NCBI RefSeq assembly: GCF_017874545.1
Contig: NZ_JAGGLT010000012.1
Coordinates: 1-64,000, forward strand
Length of the DNA: 64,000 nt
Direction of reading: 5' to 3'
DNA from: Thermoanaerobacterium butyriciformans
Lineage (GTDB): Bacteria > Bacillota > Thermoanaerobacteria > Thermoanaerobacterales > Thermoanaerobacteraceae
Shown: piece after piece, positions 55,780 to 64,000 of the stretch
Layout: the number at the start of each line of letters is the position of its first letter
Numbering within the stretch: the first letter of the stretch is position 1
Notes under the pieces: generated by a model
What the model was told of the DNA's origin: nothing
What the model saw: the letters and a program-made list of their open reading frames with translations, nothing else
The model's database searches: none
Position numbers and translations under genes: made by a program

Positions 55780-56349
55780 GTGGAGAATTTTATTATCGAA
55801 AGGATCAAAAATTTTCCCATTATCGCAGCCATAAGAAACTTAGAGGATTTAAAAGATGTTTACTCATCTAACTGTGAAGTAATATTTTTGTTGACAAGTA
55901 ATATATTGATATTGAAAGATGCAATTGATGACATTAAATCACATGAGAAAACAGCATTCATTCATTTTGATTTAGTAGAAGGGCTTGGTAAAGATTATAA
56001 GGCGGTGGAGTATCTTAAGGAAGTAGTAAAACCAGATGGCATAATTTCTACGCGTACTAATATACTTACATATGCTAAGGAGTTGAATATTCCTTGTATT
56101 GAGCGCATTTTTCTACTTGATACGCAAGCGCTAAAAACAGGTTTAAATTCAATTAAGCAGATTGAACCAACTGCAATAGAAGTGATGCCAGGTGTTGCAC
56201 ATGATGTGACGAAAAAGCTTACTACGGAAGTGTATCAACCTATCATTGCAGGCGGTTTAGTTAAAACAAAAGAAGACGTTATAAATGCTCTTTCTTCTGG
56301 CGCTGTGGCAGTTTCCACAAGCGAAAAAAGTCTTTGGTTTATCGACTGA
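55780..56349 (+). CDS. glpP: glycerol-3-phosphate-responsive antiterminator
   Basis: The roughly 189-residue protein of the GlpP family contains FPIIAAIRNLEDLKDVYSSN, TAFIHFDLVEGLGKDYKAVE, GIISTRTNILTYAKELNIP, IEVMPGVAHDVTKKL and PIIAGGLVKTKEDV, the TIM-barrel-like pattern of this RNA-binding regulator. GTG at 55780 lies seven bases after AGGAGG. The longer readings (ATG 55762 and upstream) would begin at or before the predicted sigma-54 start. With glycerol-3-phosphate it prevents termination in glp leaders; the terminator before glpD is the likely target. Confidence 0.93.
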   Translation: MENFIIERIKNFPIIAAIRNLEDLKDVYSSNCEVIFLLTSNILILKDAIDDIKSHEKTAFIHFDLVEGLGKDYKAVEYLKEVVKPDGIISTRTNILTYAKELNIPCIERIFLLDTQALKTGLNSIKQIEPTAIEVMPGVAHDVTKKLTTEVYQPIIAGGLVKTKEDVINALSSGAVAVSTSEKSLWFID

Positions 56350-56350
56350 C

Positions 56351-56377
56351 AAGGAGGTGGTGTTATTGAGAGCATAG
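56351..56377 (+). other. strong ribosome site followed by a three-codon frame
   Basis: AAGGAGGTGG is followed after five bases by TTG AGA GCA TAG. Only a tripeptide could be made. It may be a relic start, a ribosome standby site or a leader peptide before glpF. Confidence 0.35.
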
Positions 56378-56422
56378 ATCAGATTTTAGGAAAAATTTAA
56401 AAATTAAAATGGAGGGGTTTTT

Positions 56423-57157
56423 ATGGAAATATCATTGTTCGGCAAGATTTTGTCTGAGTTTTTTGGTACGATGATACTTGTTCTTCTTGGTGACGGCGTT
56501 GTTGCAAACGTTGTACTGAATAAGACCAAAGGCCAAAACAGCGGATGGATAGTCATAACAGCAGGATGGGCTTTTGCAGTTGCTGTACCTGTGTACATTA
56601 CTGGATGGATAGGTGGAGCCCATTTTAATCCAGCAGTGACAATAGGGCTGGCTGCTATAGGAAAATTTCCATGGGCACAGGTTACTGGTTACATCATAGC
56701 TCAATTTCTAGGCGCATTTGTAGGGGCTTTGTTGGTTTATGTGGCATATAGAGATCACTTCCATGCGACAGAAGACAAGAATTCAAAACTTGGTGTATTT
56801 TGCACAATTCCAGCTATCAGAAATCTATTTTACAATTTCTTGACAGAGGTTATAGGAACTGCAATGCTATTAGTTGGAATATTAGGTATAACAAATGAGC
56901 ACAATCAAGTTGGAGCATTAGGTGCATTTTTAGTAGGTATTTTAATTTGGGTTATTGGTCTTACACTTGGTGGTCCAACAGGTTATGCAATAAATCCAGC
57001 AAGGGATTTAGGACCGAGGCTTGCACACACTGTATTGCCAATACCAGATAAGAGAGATTCTGATTGGGGATATGGACTTATTGTTCCGTTATTTGGACCT
57101 ATAGTAGGAGGCATTTTGGGGGCTTTGATATATCAGGCATTCATAAATATGTTGTAA
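56423..57157 (+). CDS. glpF: glycerol uptake facilitator (aquaglyceroporin)
   Basis: The 244-residue MIP channel has about six helices and two NPA motifs in GGAHFNPAVTIGLA and GPTGYAINPARDLGPRLAH. The arginine of the selectivity filter follows the second. It lets glycerol diffuse into the cell for phosphorylation by GlpK. ATG follows GGAGGGG. Confidence 0.97.
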   Translation: MEISLFGKILSEFFGTMILVLLGDGVVANVVLNKTKGQNSGWIVITAGWAFAVAVPVYITGWIGGAHFNPAVTIGLAAIGKFPWAQVTGYIIAQFLGAFVGALLVYVAYRDHFHATEDKNSKLGVFCTIPAIRNLFYNFLTEVIGTAMLLVGILGITNEHNQVGALGAFLVGILIWVIGLTLGGPTGYAINPARDLGPRLAHTVLPIPDKRDSDWGYGLIVPLFGPIVGGILGALIYQAFINML

Positions 57158-57188
57158 AATTTATAAAGGATGAAATTATAAAATATAG

Positions 57189-58691
<1,503 letters not shown>

Positions 58692-58754
58692 GTGGTATAA
58701 TTAAATTGATAAACAAAAGATACAATTGAATATTAGGATGGCGGAGAATAGGAG

Positions 58755-58800
58755 AGCCATATATAACCGGAGAGCCGGCTATATATGGCTTTGTCTTTTT
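58755..58800 (+). terminator. strong leader terminator before glpD, likely GlpP target
   Basis: agccatatataaccgg pairs with ccggctatatatggct (one mismatch), four-base loop, followed by ttgtcttttttt. It lies 37 bases before the glpD start. GlpP is known to act at a terminator in the glpD leader in Bacillus, so the same role is inferred. Confidence 0.85.
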
Positions 58801-58836
58801 TTAAGATTAATTTTGATAGCTGAAAGGGATGGTAAA

Positions 58837-60318
58837 ATGTACGATGTCATAATAATTGGCGGCGGTGTAGTAGGTTCATCAATTGCCAGAGAATTATCTA
58901 AATACGACATTAAAGTTCTGCTTATAGAAAAAGAAGATGATGTTGCGTCAGGTGGTGCATCAAAAGCCAATAGTGCCATACTTCATGCTGGATACGACCC
59001 AGTGCCTGGCACATTGAAAGCCAAGCTAAATGTAAGAGGAAACGAAATGTTTGATGAACTTTGTAAAGATTTGGATGTTCCAATGAAAAGAGTTGGTTCG
59101 CTTGTTGCCGCATTTTCACAAGATGAAGTAGATAGCCTTTATAAATTGTATGATAGAGGGTTAAAGAACGGCGTCAAGAATATGTCTATTATATCTTCAG
59201 ATATGGTTAAGGAAATTGAACCAAACATAAACGACACAATTGTTGCTGCTTTATATGCAAAGACAGCAGGTATTATATGTCCTTACGGTTTTGTAATAGC
59301 TTTGGCTGAAAACGCTGCACAAAACGGCGTCGAATTTGTATTTAATCAAGAAGTCGTATCTATAGATAGAGAAGATGATGTTTTTAGGGTAAAAACGCAA
59401 GACAGTGAGTATTTTAGCAAATATGTAGTAAATGCGGCGGGGCTTTATGCAGATGTGATAAACAACATGGTAAGCGATAAACATTTCTCGATTCATCCAA
59501 GAAAAGGCGAATATTTGATTTTAGATAAAGAAGAAGGTTATTTGGCAAATACCGTCATATTTCAGGTTCCTACAAAGATGGGGAAAGGAATACTGGTGTC
59601 GCCAACTGTTGATGGAAATTTGCTTATAGGGCCTACATCTGAGGATATATTCAATAAGGAATTTCGAAAGACTACTTACAAAGGATTGGAGAAGGCCATA
59701 AAAGGTGCCAAAAAAAGCGTTGAAAAATTTAACGAAAGGAAGACGATAACACAATTTACTGGCGTAAGAGCTGTGCCAGATGTGGATGGGGAAGATTTTA
59801 TTATAGGCGAATCAGATGTTAAAGGGTTTATAAATGTAGCAGGCATTGAATCACCTGGTTTCACATCATCACCAGCAATTGCGGAGATGGTAAGAGAAAT
59901 TCTTAAAGATGCAGGACTTAAAATGGCTGAAAAAGATAATTTTAATCCCAAGAGAAAGCCTGTCATCCGCTTTAATGAATTGACAGATGAAGAAAGAAAT
60001 GAACTGATAAAGAGAGAACCTGCTTATGGAAAGATCATTTGCAGATGTGAAACAGTTACTGAAGGTGAGATAATTGATGCCATAAGAAGACCTGTTGGAG
60101 CAAAAAGCATTGACGGCGTAAAGAGGCGGGTCAGAGCTGGCATGGGCAGATGTCAAGGAGGATTTTGCAGTCCCAGAGTGTTAGAGATTCTATCAAGAGA
60201 GCTTAATGTAGATCCCCTTAGTGTCACAAAGTTTGGCGGCAATTCAAATATTTTAACAGCCAAAGCGAAAGAATACGTCGCAAATTTGTACAAAGAACTA
60301 TTAAAAAGCGAGGTGTAG
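58837..60318 (+). CDS. FAD-dependent glycerol-3-phosphate dehydrogenase with C-terminal BFD-like Fe-S domain
   Basis: The 493-residue GlpA-type enzyme has an N-terminal FAD loop (VIIIGGGVVGSSIARELSK), ASGGASKANSAILHAGYD, GLYADVINNM and GVRAVPDVDGEDFIIGES. A C-terminal BFD-like domain follows with cysteines in IICRCETVTEGEI and GMGRCQGGFCSPRV. ATG at 58837 follows GAAAGGGATGG. Reading from 58726 would translate through the terminator hairpin and is rejected. It oxidises glycerol-3-phosphate to dihydroxyacetone phosphate. With the next two genes it forms an anaerobic GlpABC-like set. Confidence 0.94.
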   Translation: MYDVIIIGGGVVGSSIARELSKYDIKVLLIEKEDDVASGGASKANSAILHAGYDPVPGTLKAKLNVRGNEMFDELCKDLDVPMKRVGSLVAAFSQDEVDSLYKLYDRGLKNGVKNMSIISSDMVKEIEPNINDTIVAALYAKTAGIICPYGFVIALAENAAQNGVEFVFNQEVVSIDREDDVFRVKTQDSEYFSKYVVNAAGLYADVINNMVSDKHFSIHPRKGEYLILDKEEGYLANTVIFQVPTKMGKGILVSPTVDGNLLIGPTSEDIFNKEFRKTTYKGLEKAIKGAKKSVEKFNERKTITQFTGVRAVPDVDGEDFIIGESDVKGFINVAGIESPGFTSSPAIAEMVREILKDAGLKMAEKDNFNPKRKPVIRFNELTDEERNELIKREPAYGKIICRCETVTEGEIIDAIRRPVGAKSIDGVKRRVRAGMGRCQGGFCSPRVLEILSRELNVDPLSVTKFGGNSNILTAKAKEYVANLYKELLKSEV

Positions 60319-61590
60319 ATGATGATGGAATACGATATAGTAATAATTGGTGCAGGTCCTGCAGGACTTGGAGCAGCAGTTGAAGCGTATGAAAAAGGTG
60401 TAAGAGACATTTTGATAATCGAAAGGGACAGCTATCCAGGAGGAATACTTCAGCAGTGTATACACAATGGATTTGGACTTATCGAATTCAAAGAAGAATT
60501 ATCTGGTCCGGAATACGCAGAAAGATTTATAGAAAAGGTAAATAAATATGGAATAAAGATTATGCTTAATACGATGGTATTAAACATATCAAGCGATAAA
60601 GTAGTTAAAGCAGTAAATCAAGAAAATGGCGTCATGGAGATTAAAGCTAAGGCGATAATACTTGCGATGGGCTGTAGAGAAAGGCCAAGAGGGGCAATCA
60701 GCATACCTGGCACAAGACCTGCAGGGATATTTACGGCTGGGACGGCACAAAGGTATGTAAATATGGAAGGATACATGCCTGGCAAAGAGATTGTAATATT
60801 GGGTTCTGGCGATATCGGACTTATAATGGCCAGAAGGTTTACACTTGAAGGTGCTACAGTAAAAGCCGTTGTTGAACTTATGCCTTATTCCAGTGGACTT
60901 ACCAGAAACATTGTTCAGTGTTTAGATGATTTTGGCATACCGCTTCTTTTAAGTCATACTGTGATAGAAATACGCGGCAAAGAAAGAGTTGAAGGCGTGA
61001 CGATAGCACAGGTAGATGAAAACAAGAGGCCAATATTAAACACGGCTAAATACTTAAGTTGTGATACTTTAATATTGTCTGTAGGTTTGATTCCTGAGAA
61101 TGAACTGTCAAAAAGCGCAGGCATAATATTAGATCCCGTTACTGGGGGACCGCTTGTGAATGAAAGCATGGAAACGAATGTGGAAGGGATATTTGCCTGT
61201 GGCAATGTGTTGCAAGTGCACGATCTTGTGGACAATGTAACAAAGGAGTCCAGACTTGCTGCAGATTCAGCAGTAAAATATATTAAAGGATTGTTAAAGC
61301 AAGAAGGTAAATTTATAAATGCAAAAGCAGGTTCATGTATTAGATATGTGGTGCCGCAAACAGTAAATTATGAGAATATAGATGATAAAGTTAAATTTCA
61401 CATGAGACCAACAGATGTATTCAAAAATGCTTATATAAGTGTAAAATCAGGTGGCAAAGAGATAATGAGAAGGAAAATGCAGAGGATGACACCAGGAGAG
61501 ATGATTTTAATAGAGATTAAGAAGGATAAATTTTTAGATAATGACCTACATCCTGTAGACGATATAACATTTGAAGTAGAGGTGGTTTAA
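60319..61590 (+). CDS. FAD-dependent oxidoreductase of the glycerol-3-phosphate dehydrogenase complex
   Basis: The 423-residue flavoprotein has IVIIGAGPAGLGAAVEAYEK, a mid-chain ILAMGCRERPRGAISIPGTR and a second dinucleotide loop (EIVILGSGDIGLIMARRFTL), plus the family ending (EGIFACGNVLQVHDLVDNV). It resembles the NAD(FAD)-dependent dehydrogenases found next to clostridial GlpA. ATG at 60319, 60322 and 60325 are all in frame; GAGGTG at 60310-60315 favours the second or third. It probably passes electrons from GlpD to a ferredoxin or NAD. Confidence 0.9.
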   Translation: MMMEYDIVIIGAGPAGLGAAVEAYEKGVRDILIIERDSYPGGILQQCIHNGFGLIEFKEELSGPEYAERFIEKVNKYGIKIMLNTMVLNISSDKVVKAVNQENGVMEIKAKAIILAMGCRERPRGAISIPGTRPAGIFTAGTAQRYVNMEGYMPGKEIVILGSGDIGLIMARRFTLEGATVKAVVELMPYSSGLTRNIVQCLDDFGIPLLLSHTVIEIRGKERVEGVTIAQVDENKRPILNTAKYLSCDTLILSVGLIPENELSKSAGIILDPVTGGPLVNESMETNVEGIFACGNVLQVHDLVDNVTKESRLAADSAVKYIKGLLKQEGKFINAKAGSCIRYVVPQTVNYENIDDKVKFHMRPTDVFKNAYISVKSGGKEIMRRKMQRMTPGEMILIEIKKDKFLDNDLHPVDDITFEVEVV

Positions 61591-61591
61591 G

Positions 61592-61957
61592 ATGGAAAAG
61601 CGGGAATTAACATGTATTGTCTGCCCCAATGGATGTCATTTGGTTGTAGAGGTAGAGGGGAAAGAAATCGTCAATATCTCAGGATATGAATGTAAAAGAG
61701 GCTTAAAATATGCAGAAGATGAAATAATCATGCCGAAAAGGACTCTTACCACGACAGTAAAAGCTGAAGGTGGGCATCTGCCAGTAGTATCTGTCAGGAC
61801 AAAAGAACCAATTCCTAAAGAACTTTTAAATAAAGCTGTTTATGAATTGTCAAGAATTACAGTTAAGCCTCCAATCAATGTAGGAGATGTCATAGTGAAG
61901 AATATATTAAGCACTGGTGTCGATGTGATTGCGACAAGAGCTTTGTATAGCAAATAG
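61592..61957 (+). CDS. DUF1667 protein
   Basis: The 121-residue protein has CIVCPNGCHL near the N-terminus and GYECKRGLKYAEDE, giving four cysteines that could bind an iron-sulfur cluster. The conserved LTTTVKAEGGHLPVVSVRTK and KPPINVGDVIVKNIL blocks follow. The family is found with GlpA-type operons and molybdopterin-like N-terminal folds. It starts two bases after the previous gene, with GAGGTGG before the ATG. Likely a small Fe-S component of the complex. Confidence 0.92.
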   Translation: MEKRELTCIVCPNGCHLVVEVEGKEIVNISGYECKRGLKYAEDEIIMPKRTLTTTVKAEGGHLPVVSVRTKEPIPKELLNKAVYELSRITVKPPINVGDVIVKNILSTGVDVIATRALYSK

Positions 61958-62056
61958 AAAAAATAAGTGATATTTTAAAGTTCATCAGTATAAAATAAAA
62001 GGGTCAGTGAGTGAACATTTTGTTTGTCTATTATGTTAAAGGAAGGAATGCAAAAT

Positions 62057-63688
62057 ATGGAGAAAATTTGTGAGAAAATAAAGTCTCCGATTAATATACA
62101 TTCGCAAATATCAGCGATGATAGTCAGAAAAGTAAATGATGTTTGCAGGAAAGATAATGTAAGAGTCATGCTTAGGAAATCTGGAAGTGTAAGGCTTGTA
62201 CCTGCAAACAGTATGCTTTCAATGATAACATTTTTTGCATCAGAAGGCGATGATATTGAGATAATTGTTGAAGGAGATAGCTGCATTTCTTCGATGGAAG
62301 AGATTAAAAAAATTTTTTTAGAGGATTTAAAGCAGATAAATGATGAAAGTGGTACTTATGAGCTTTTAAAGAATACGTCTATTGCGTATGAAGAGATATT
62401 TAATTCAATTGCTGTTGGTATAATTGCGACGGATGATAATGGAATTATTACTATATTTAATAAAGCATCTGAAAAAATTACAGGCTTTAGCCTTGATAAG
62501 GCAATAGGCAAAAATATAAATGAAGTTATGACAGATATAGATGTAAATCAAGTCTTAAGTTATGGAAGCGAATTTTTAAATAAAAAATACGTCATAGGTG
62601 AAAAGACACTTTTTTTAAATATAACTCCGATTTATGCTGGTGGTAAGATAACAGGATCTTTGGTGGTTTTTCAGGACTTTCCACAGATAGAGTACCTTGA
62701 AGGAGAACTTAAAAGAAGCAGAAAGCTGGATAAAGCCTTTGACATAATAGTAGGTAACAGTGGCAAATTGAAGGATGCATTGACGGTTGCATCAAAAGCA
62801 GCAGAGACAGATTCAAACGTCATAATACGAGGCGAAAGTGGTACAGGGAAAGAATTGGTTGCAAATGCAATACATTACTCAAGCAAGAGACATGATGAAC
62901 CTTTTATAAGAGTAAATTGCGCTGCTATACCAAGCACACTTTTAGAAAGTGAGCTTTTTGGTCATGAAAAAGGAGCATTTACTGGTGCAATAATGCAGAA
63001 AATAGGAAAGTTTGAACTTGCAGATGGAGGAACAATTTTCCTTGATGAAATAGGAGATATCCCAATAGAAATTCAGTCTAAGCTATTGAGGGTTCTTCAA
63101 GACAAAGAATTTGAAAGGGTTGGAGGAATAAGGACTATAAAAGTAGACGTCAGAATAATTGCGGCAACAAACAAAAATCTTGAAGAAGCCATGAAAAATG
63201 GAACATTTAGGGAAGATCTCTACTACAGGTTAAATGTAATACCTGTATTTTTGCCAGCTTTAAGAGATAGGAAAGAAGACATTCCTGTTTTAGTAGAGCA
63301 CTTTATAAAAAAGATGAACAAAAAGCTGGGAAGAAACGTTCAATTTGTCACAAATACGGCCATAAAAGCTTTAATCAAGTATGATTGGCCGGGAAATATA
63401 AGAGAGCTTGAAAATCTGATCGAGAGATGTATCACATTGAGCGATAAAGAATATATTGATTTTGACGATTTGCCATCGTACATTAAGAATGTAAAAGACA
63501 GCAAAGATGATGAAGTTATATACTTAGGAGATAATTATGACATCGAAAAGATGGAAAATTATGAGTATAAGATAATTAAAGCGGCATTGTCCAGATACAA
63601 AAGCTTTAATAAAGCTGGGAAAGCTCTGGGGTTGACGCATAAAACTGTAGCTGCAAAAGCAAGGAAATTTCATCTTGTTGAAAATTAA
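62057..63688 (+). CDS. sigma-54-dependent activator with HPr-like and PAS domains
   Basis: The 543-residue protein has an HPr-like N-terminal domain (about 9-82): INIHSQISAMIVRKVNDV aligns with the HPr active loop and keeps H15, while VPANSMLSMITF keeps a serine (S52) at the Ser46 position. A PAS domain (about 105-205) follows. The AAA+ domain (about 225-455) has GESGTGKE (Walker A), ELFGHEKGAFTGA (sigma-54 contact loop) and GGTIFLDEIGD (Walker B). A Fis-type helix-turn-helix ends the protein (NKAGKALGLTHKTVAAKARK). ATG at 62057 follows AAAGGAAGGA by nine bases. Sigma-54 promoters at glpP and dhaK, on either side, are the probable targets. Confidence 0.93.
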   Translation: MEKICEKIKSPINIHSQISAMIVRKVNDVCRKDNVRVMLRKSGSVRLVPANSMLSMITFFASEGDDIEIIVEGDSCISSMEEIKKIFLEDLKQINDESGTYELLKNTSIAYEEIFNSIAVGIIATDDNGIITIFNKASEKITGFSLDKAIGKNINEVMTDIDVNQVLSYGSEFLNKKYVIGEKTLFLNITPIYAGGKITGSLVVFQDFPQIEYLEGELKRSRKLDKAFDIIVGNSGKLKDALTVASKAAETDSNVIIRGESGTGKELVANAIHYSSKRHDEPFIRVNCAAIPSTLLESELFGHEKGAFTGAIMQKIGKFELADGGTIFLDEIGDIPIEIQSKLLRVLQDKEFERVGGIRTIKVDVRIIAATNKNLEEAMKNGTFREDLYYRLNVIPVFLPALRDRKEDIPVLVEHFIKKMNKKLGRNVQFVTNTAIKALIKYDWPGNIRELENLIERCITLSDKEYIDFDDLPSYIKNVKDSKDDEVIYLGDNYDIEKMENYEYKIIKAALSRYKSFNKAGKALGLTHKTVAAKARKFHLVEN

Positions 63689-63755
63689 TATCAGATTACA
63701 CGATGGATTGATACTTTTTACCAAGAAAAAATAAAATTTTTTATATTATAAGTTA

Positions 63756-63792
63756 GATATGCGGATATTTTCATCTGCATATCAATTTTTTT
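63756..63792 (+). terminator. terminator after the sigma-54 activator gene
   Basis: gatatgcgga pairs with tctgcatatc (one G-U), eight-base loop, then aattttttta. The T-run touches the upstream edge of the next promoter. Confidence 0.8.
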
Positions 63793-63794
63793 AT

Positions 63795-63810
63795 TGGCAT
63801 AGAATTTGCA
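63795..63810 (+). promoter_or_regulatory. sigma-54 (-24/-12) promoter of dhaK
   Basis: TTGGCATAGAATTTGCA: GG at 63796-63797 and GC at 63808-63809, 10 bases between. It is about 40 bases before the dhaK ATG and differs from the glp promoter at one internal base. Confidence 0.85.
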
Positions 63811-63849
63811 GTAGATATAAAAAAATTAAAAAATATGGGGGTTAATATT

Positions 63850-64000
63850 ATGAAAAAGCTTATCAATAATCCTGACGAAGTAGTAAAGGAAATGATATCT
63901 GGTTTTCTTTACGCATATCCATCTTATTTGAGAAAGCTTGATAATGTGGATGTTGTCGTAAGAAAGACATCTCCAGTTGATGGCAAAGTTGGACTTGTAA
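63850..64000 (+). CDS. dhaK: dihydroxyacetone kinase subunit DhaK, 5' part only
   Basis: The visible 50 residues (MKKLINNPDEVVKEMISGFL, then DVVVRKTSPVDGKVGLV) match the N-terminus of DhaK, the dihydroxyacetone-binding subunit. The gene is cut by the window end before the GGGSGHEP motif. A GGGGG ribosome site lies before the ATG. In the PTS-dependent form it works with DhaL and the phosphoryl donor DhaM; whether those follow cannot be seen. Confidence 0.9.
   Translation, partial: MKKLINNPDEVVKEMISGFLYAYPSYLRKLDNVDVVVRKTSPVDGKVGLV

Noticed and set aside
58726-58836. Longer start for the glycerol-3-phosphate dehydrogenase
   Set aside because: It would translate the terminator hairpin; the ATG at 58837 has a good ribosome site and starts right at the FAD motif.

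Overview
The window looks like a chromosomal stretch from a low-GC, anaerobic, saccharolytic, endospore-forming Firmicute of the Thermoanaerobacterium/Thermoanaerobacter kind. This is inferred from the AT-rich sequence, frequent TTG/GTG starts with strong Shine-Dalgarno sites, a giant cyclic beta-1,2-glucan synthase of the type characterised in Thermoanaerobacter italicus, a secreted mannanase with sugar ABC transporters, sporulation/germination genes (PdaA- and GerAB-like) and 5S rRNA sequence. No species call can be proven from the sequence alone.

Layout. 1-340: end of an rRNA operon (spacer, 5S rRNA, terminator). 505-16650: a polysaccharide-uptake locus with a LacI-type regulator, a very large substrate-binding protein fused to carbohydrate-binding-like domains, two permease pairs, an NHL/TPR membrane protein, a Yip1-like membrane protein, a membrane-anchored DUF5696 protein, a second substrate-binding lipoprotein and a GH26 beta-mannanase lipoprotein. 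No ABC ATPase is present, so a shared MsmX-type ATPase elsewhere is inferred. 16710-26866: an RsmF-like rRNA methyltransferase and a 2877-residue cyclic glucan synthase (GT84, GH189-like and GH94 parts). 26890-31166: a YtrA-type GntR repressor with a palindromic operator, two membrane proteins (DUF1648 and a YhfC-type intramembrane protease), a slipin and an EEP-family hydrolase.

31172-38871: a complete-looking histidine operon hisZ-G-D-C-B-H-A-F-IE from one strong promoter, lacking only histidinol phosphatase. 38863-49427: mixed housekeeping and envelope genes (secreted PIG-L deacetylase, M19 dipeptidase, glyA, orphan GerAB permease, Na/Pi cotransporter, a nucleotidyltransferase fused to a degenerate phosphomannomutase, a Cas4-like protein split in two membrane-anchored halves, a PdaA-type deacetylase). 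49443-55642: a flippase-like membrane protein, an ArsR-type repressor with three copies of one operator upstream of itself and of a ferredoxin/HdrA-like pair, a glycosyltransferase plus PlsY-paralogue pair, and a divergent arsR-acr3-arsC arsenic resistance operon.

55737-64000: glycerol and dihydroxyacetone metabolism: glpP-glpF-glpK-glpD-FAD oxidoreductase-DUF1667, then a sigma-54 activator with an HPr-like N-terminal domain, then the start of dhaK. Near-identical sigma-54 (-24/-12) promoters precede both glpP and dhaK, and a strong terminator sits in the glpD leader where GlpP could act as antiterminator. Together these suggest that one activator, possibly reading PTS phosphorylation, controls glycerol and dihydroxyacetone use.

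The best candidates for something new are the accessory membrane proteins of the mannan locus, the HPr-domain sigma-54 circuit, the ATTCG-N6-CGAAT regulon, and the split Cas4-like pair.
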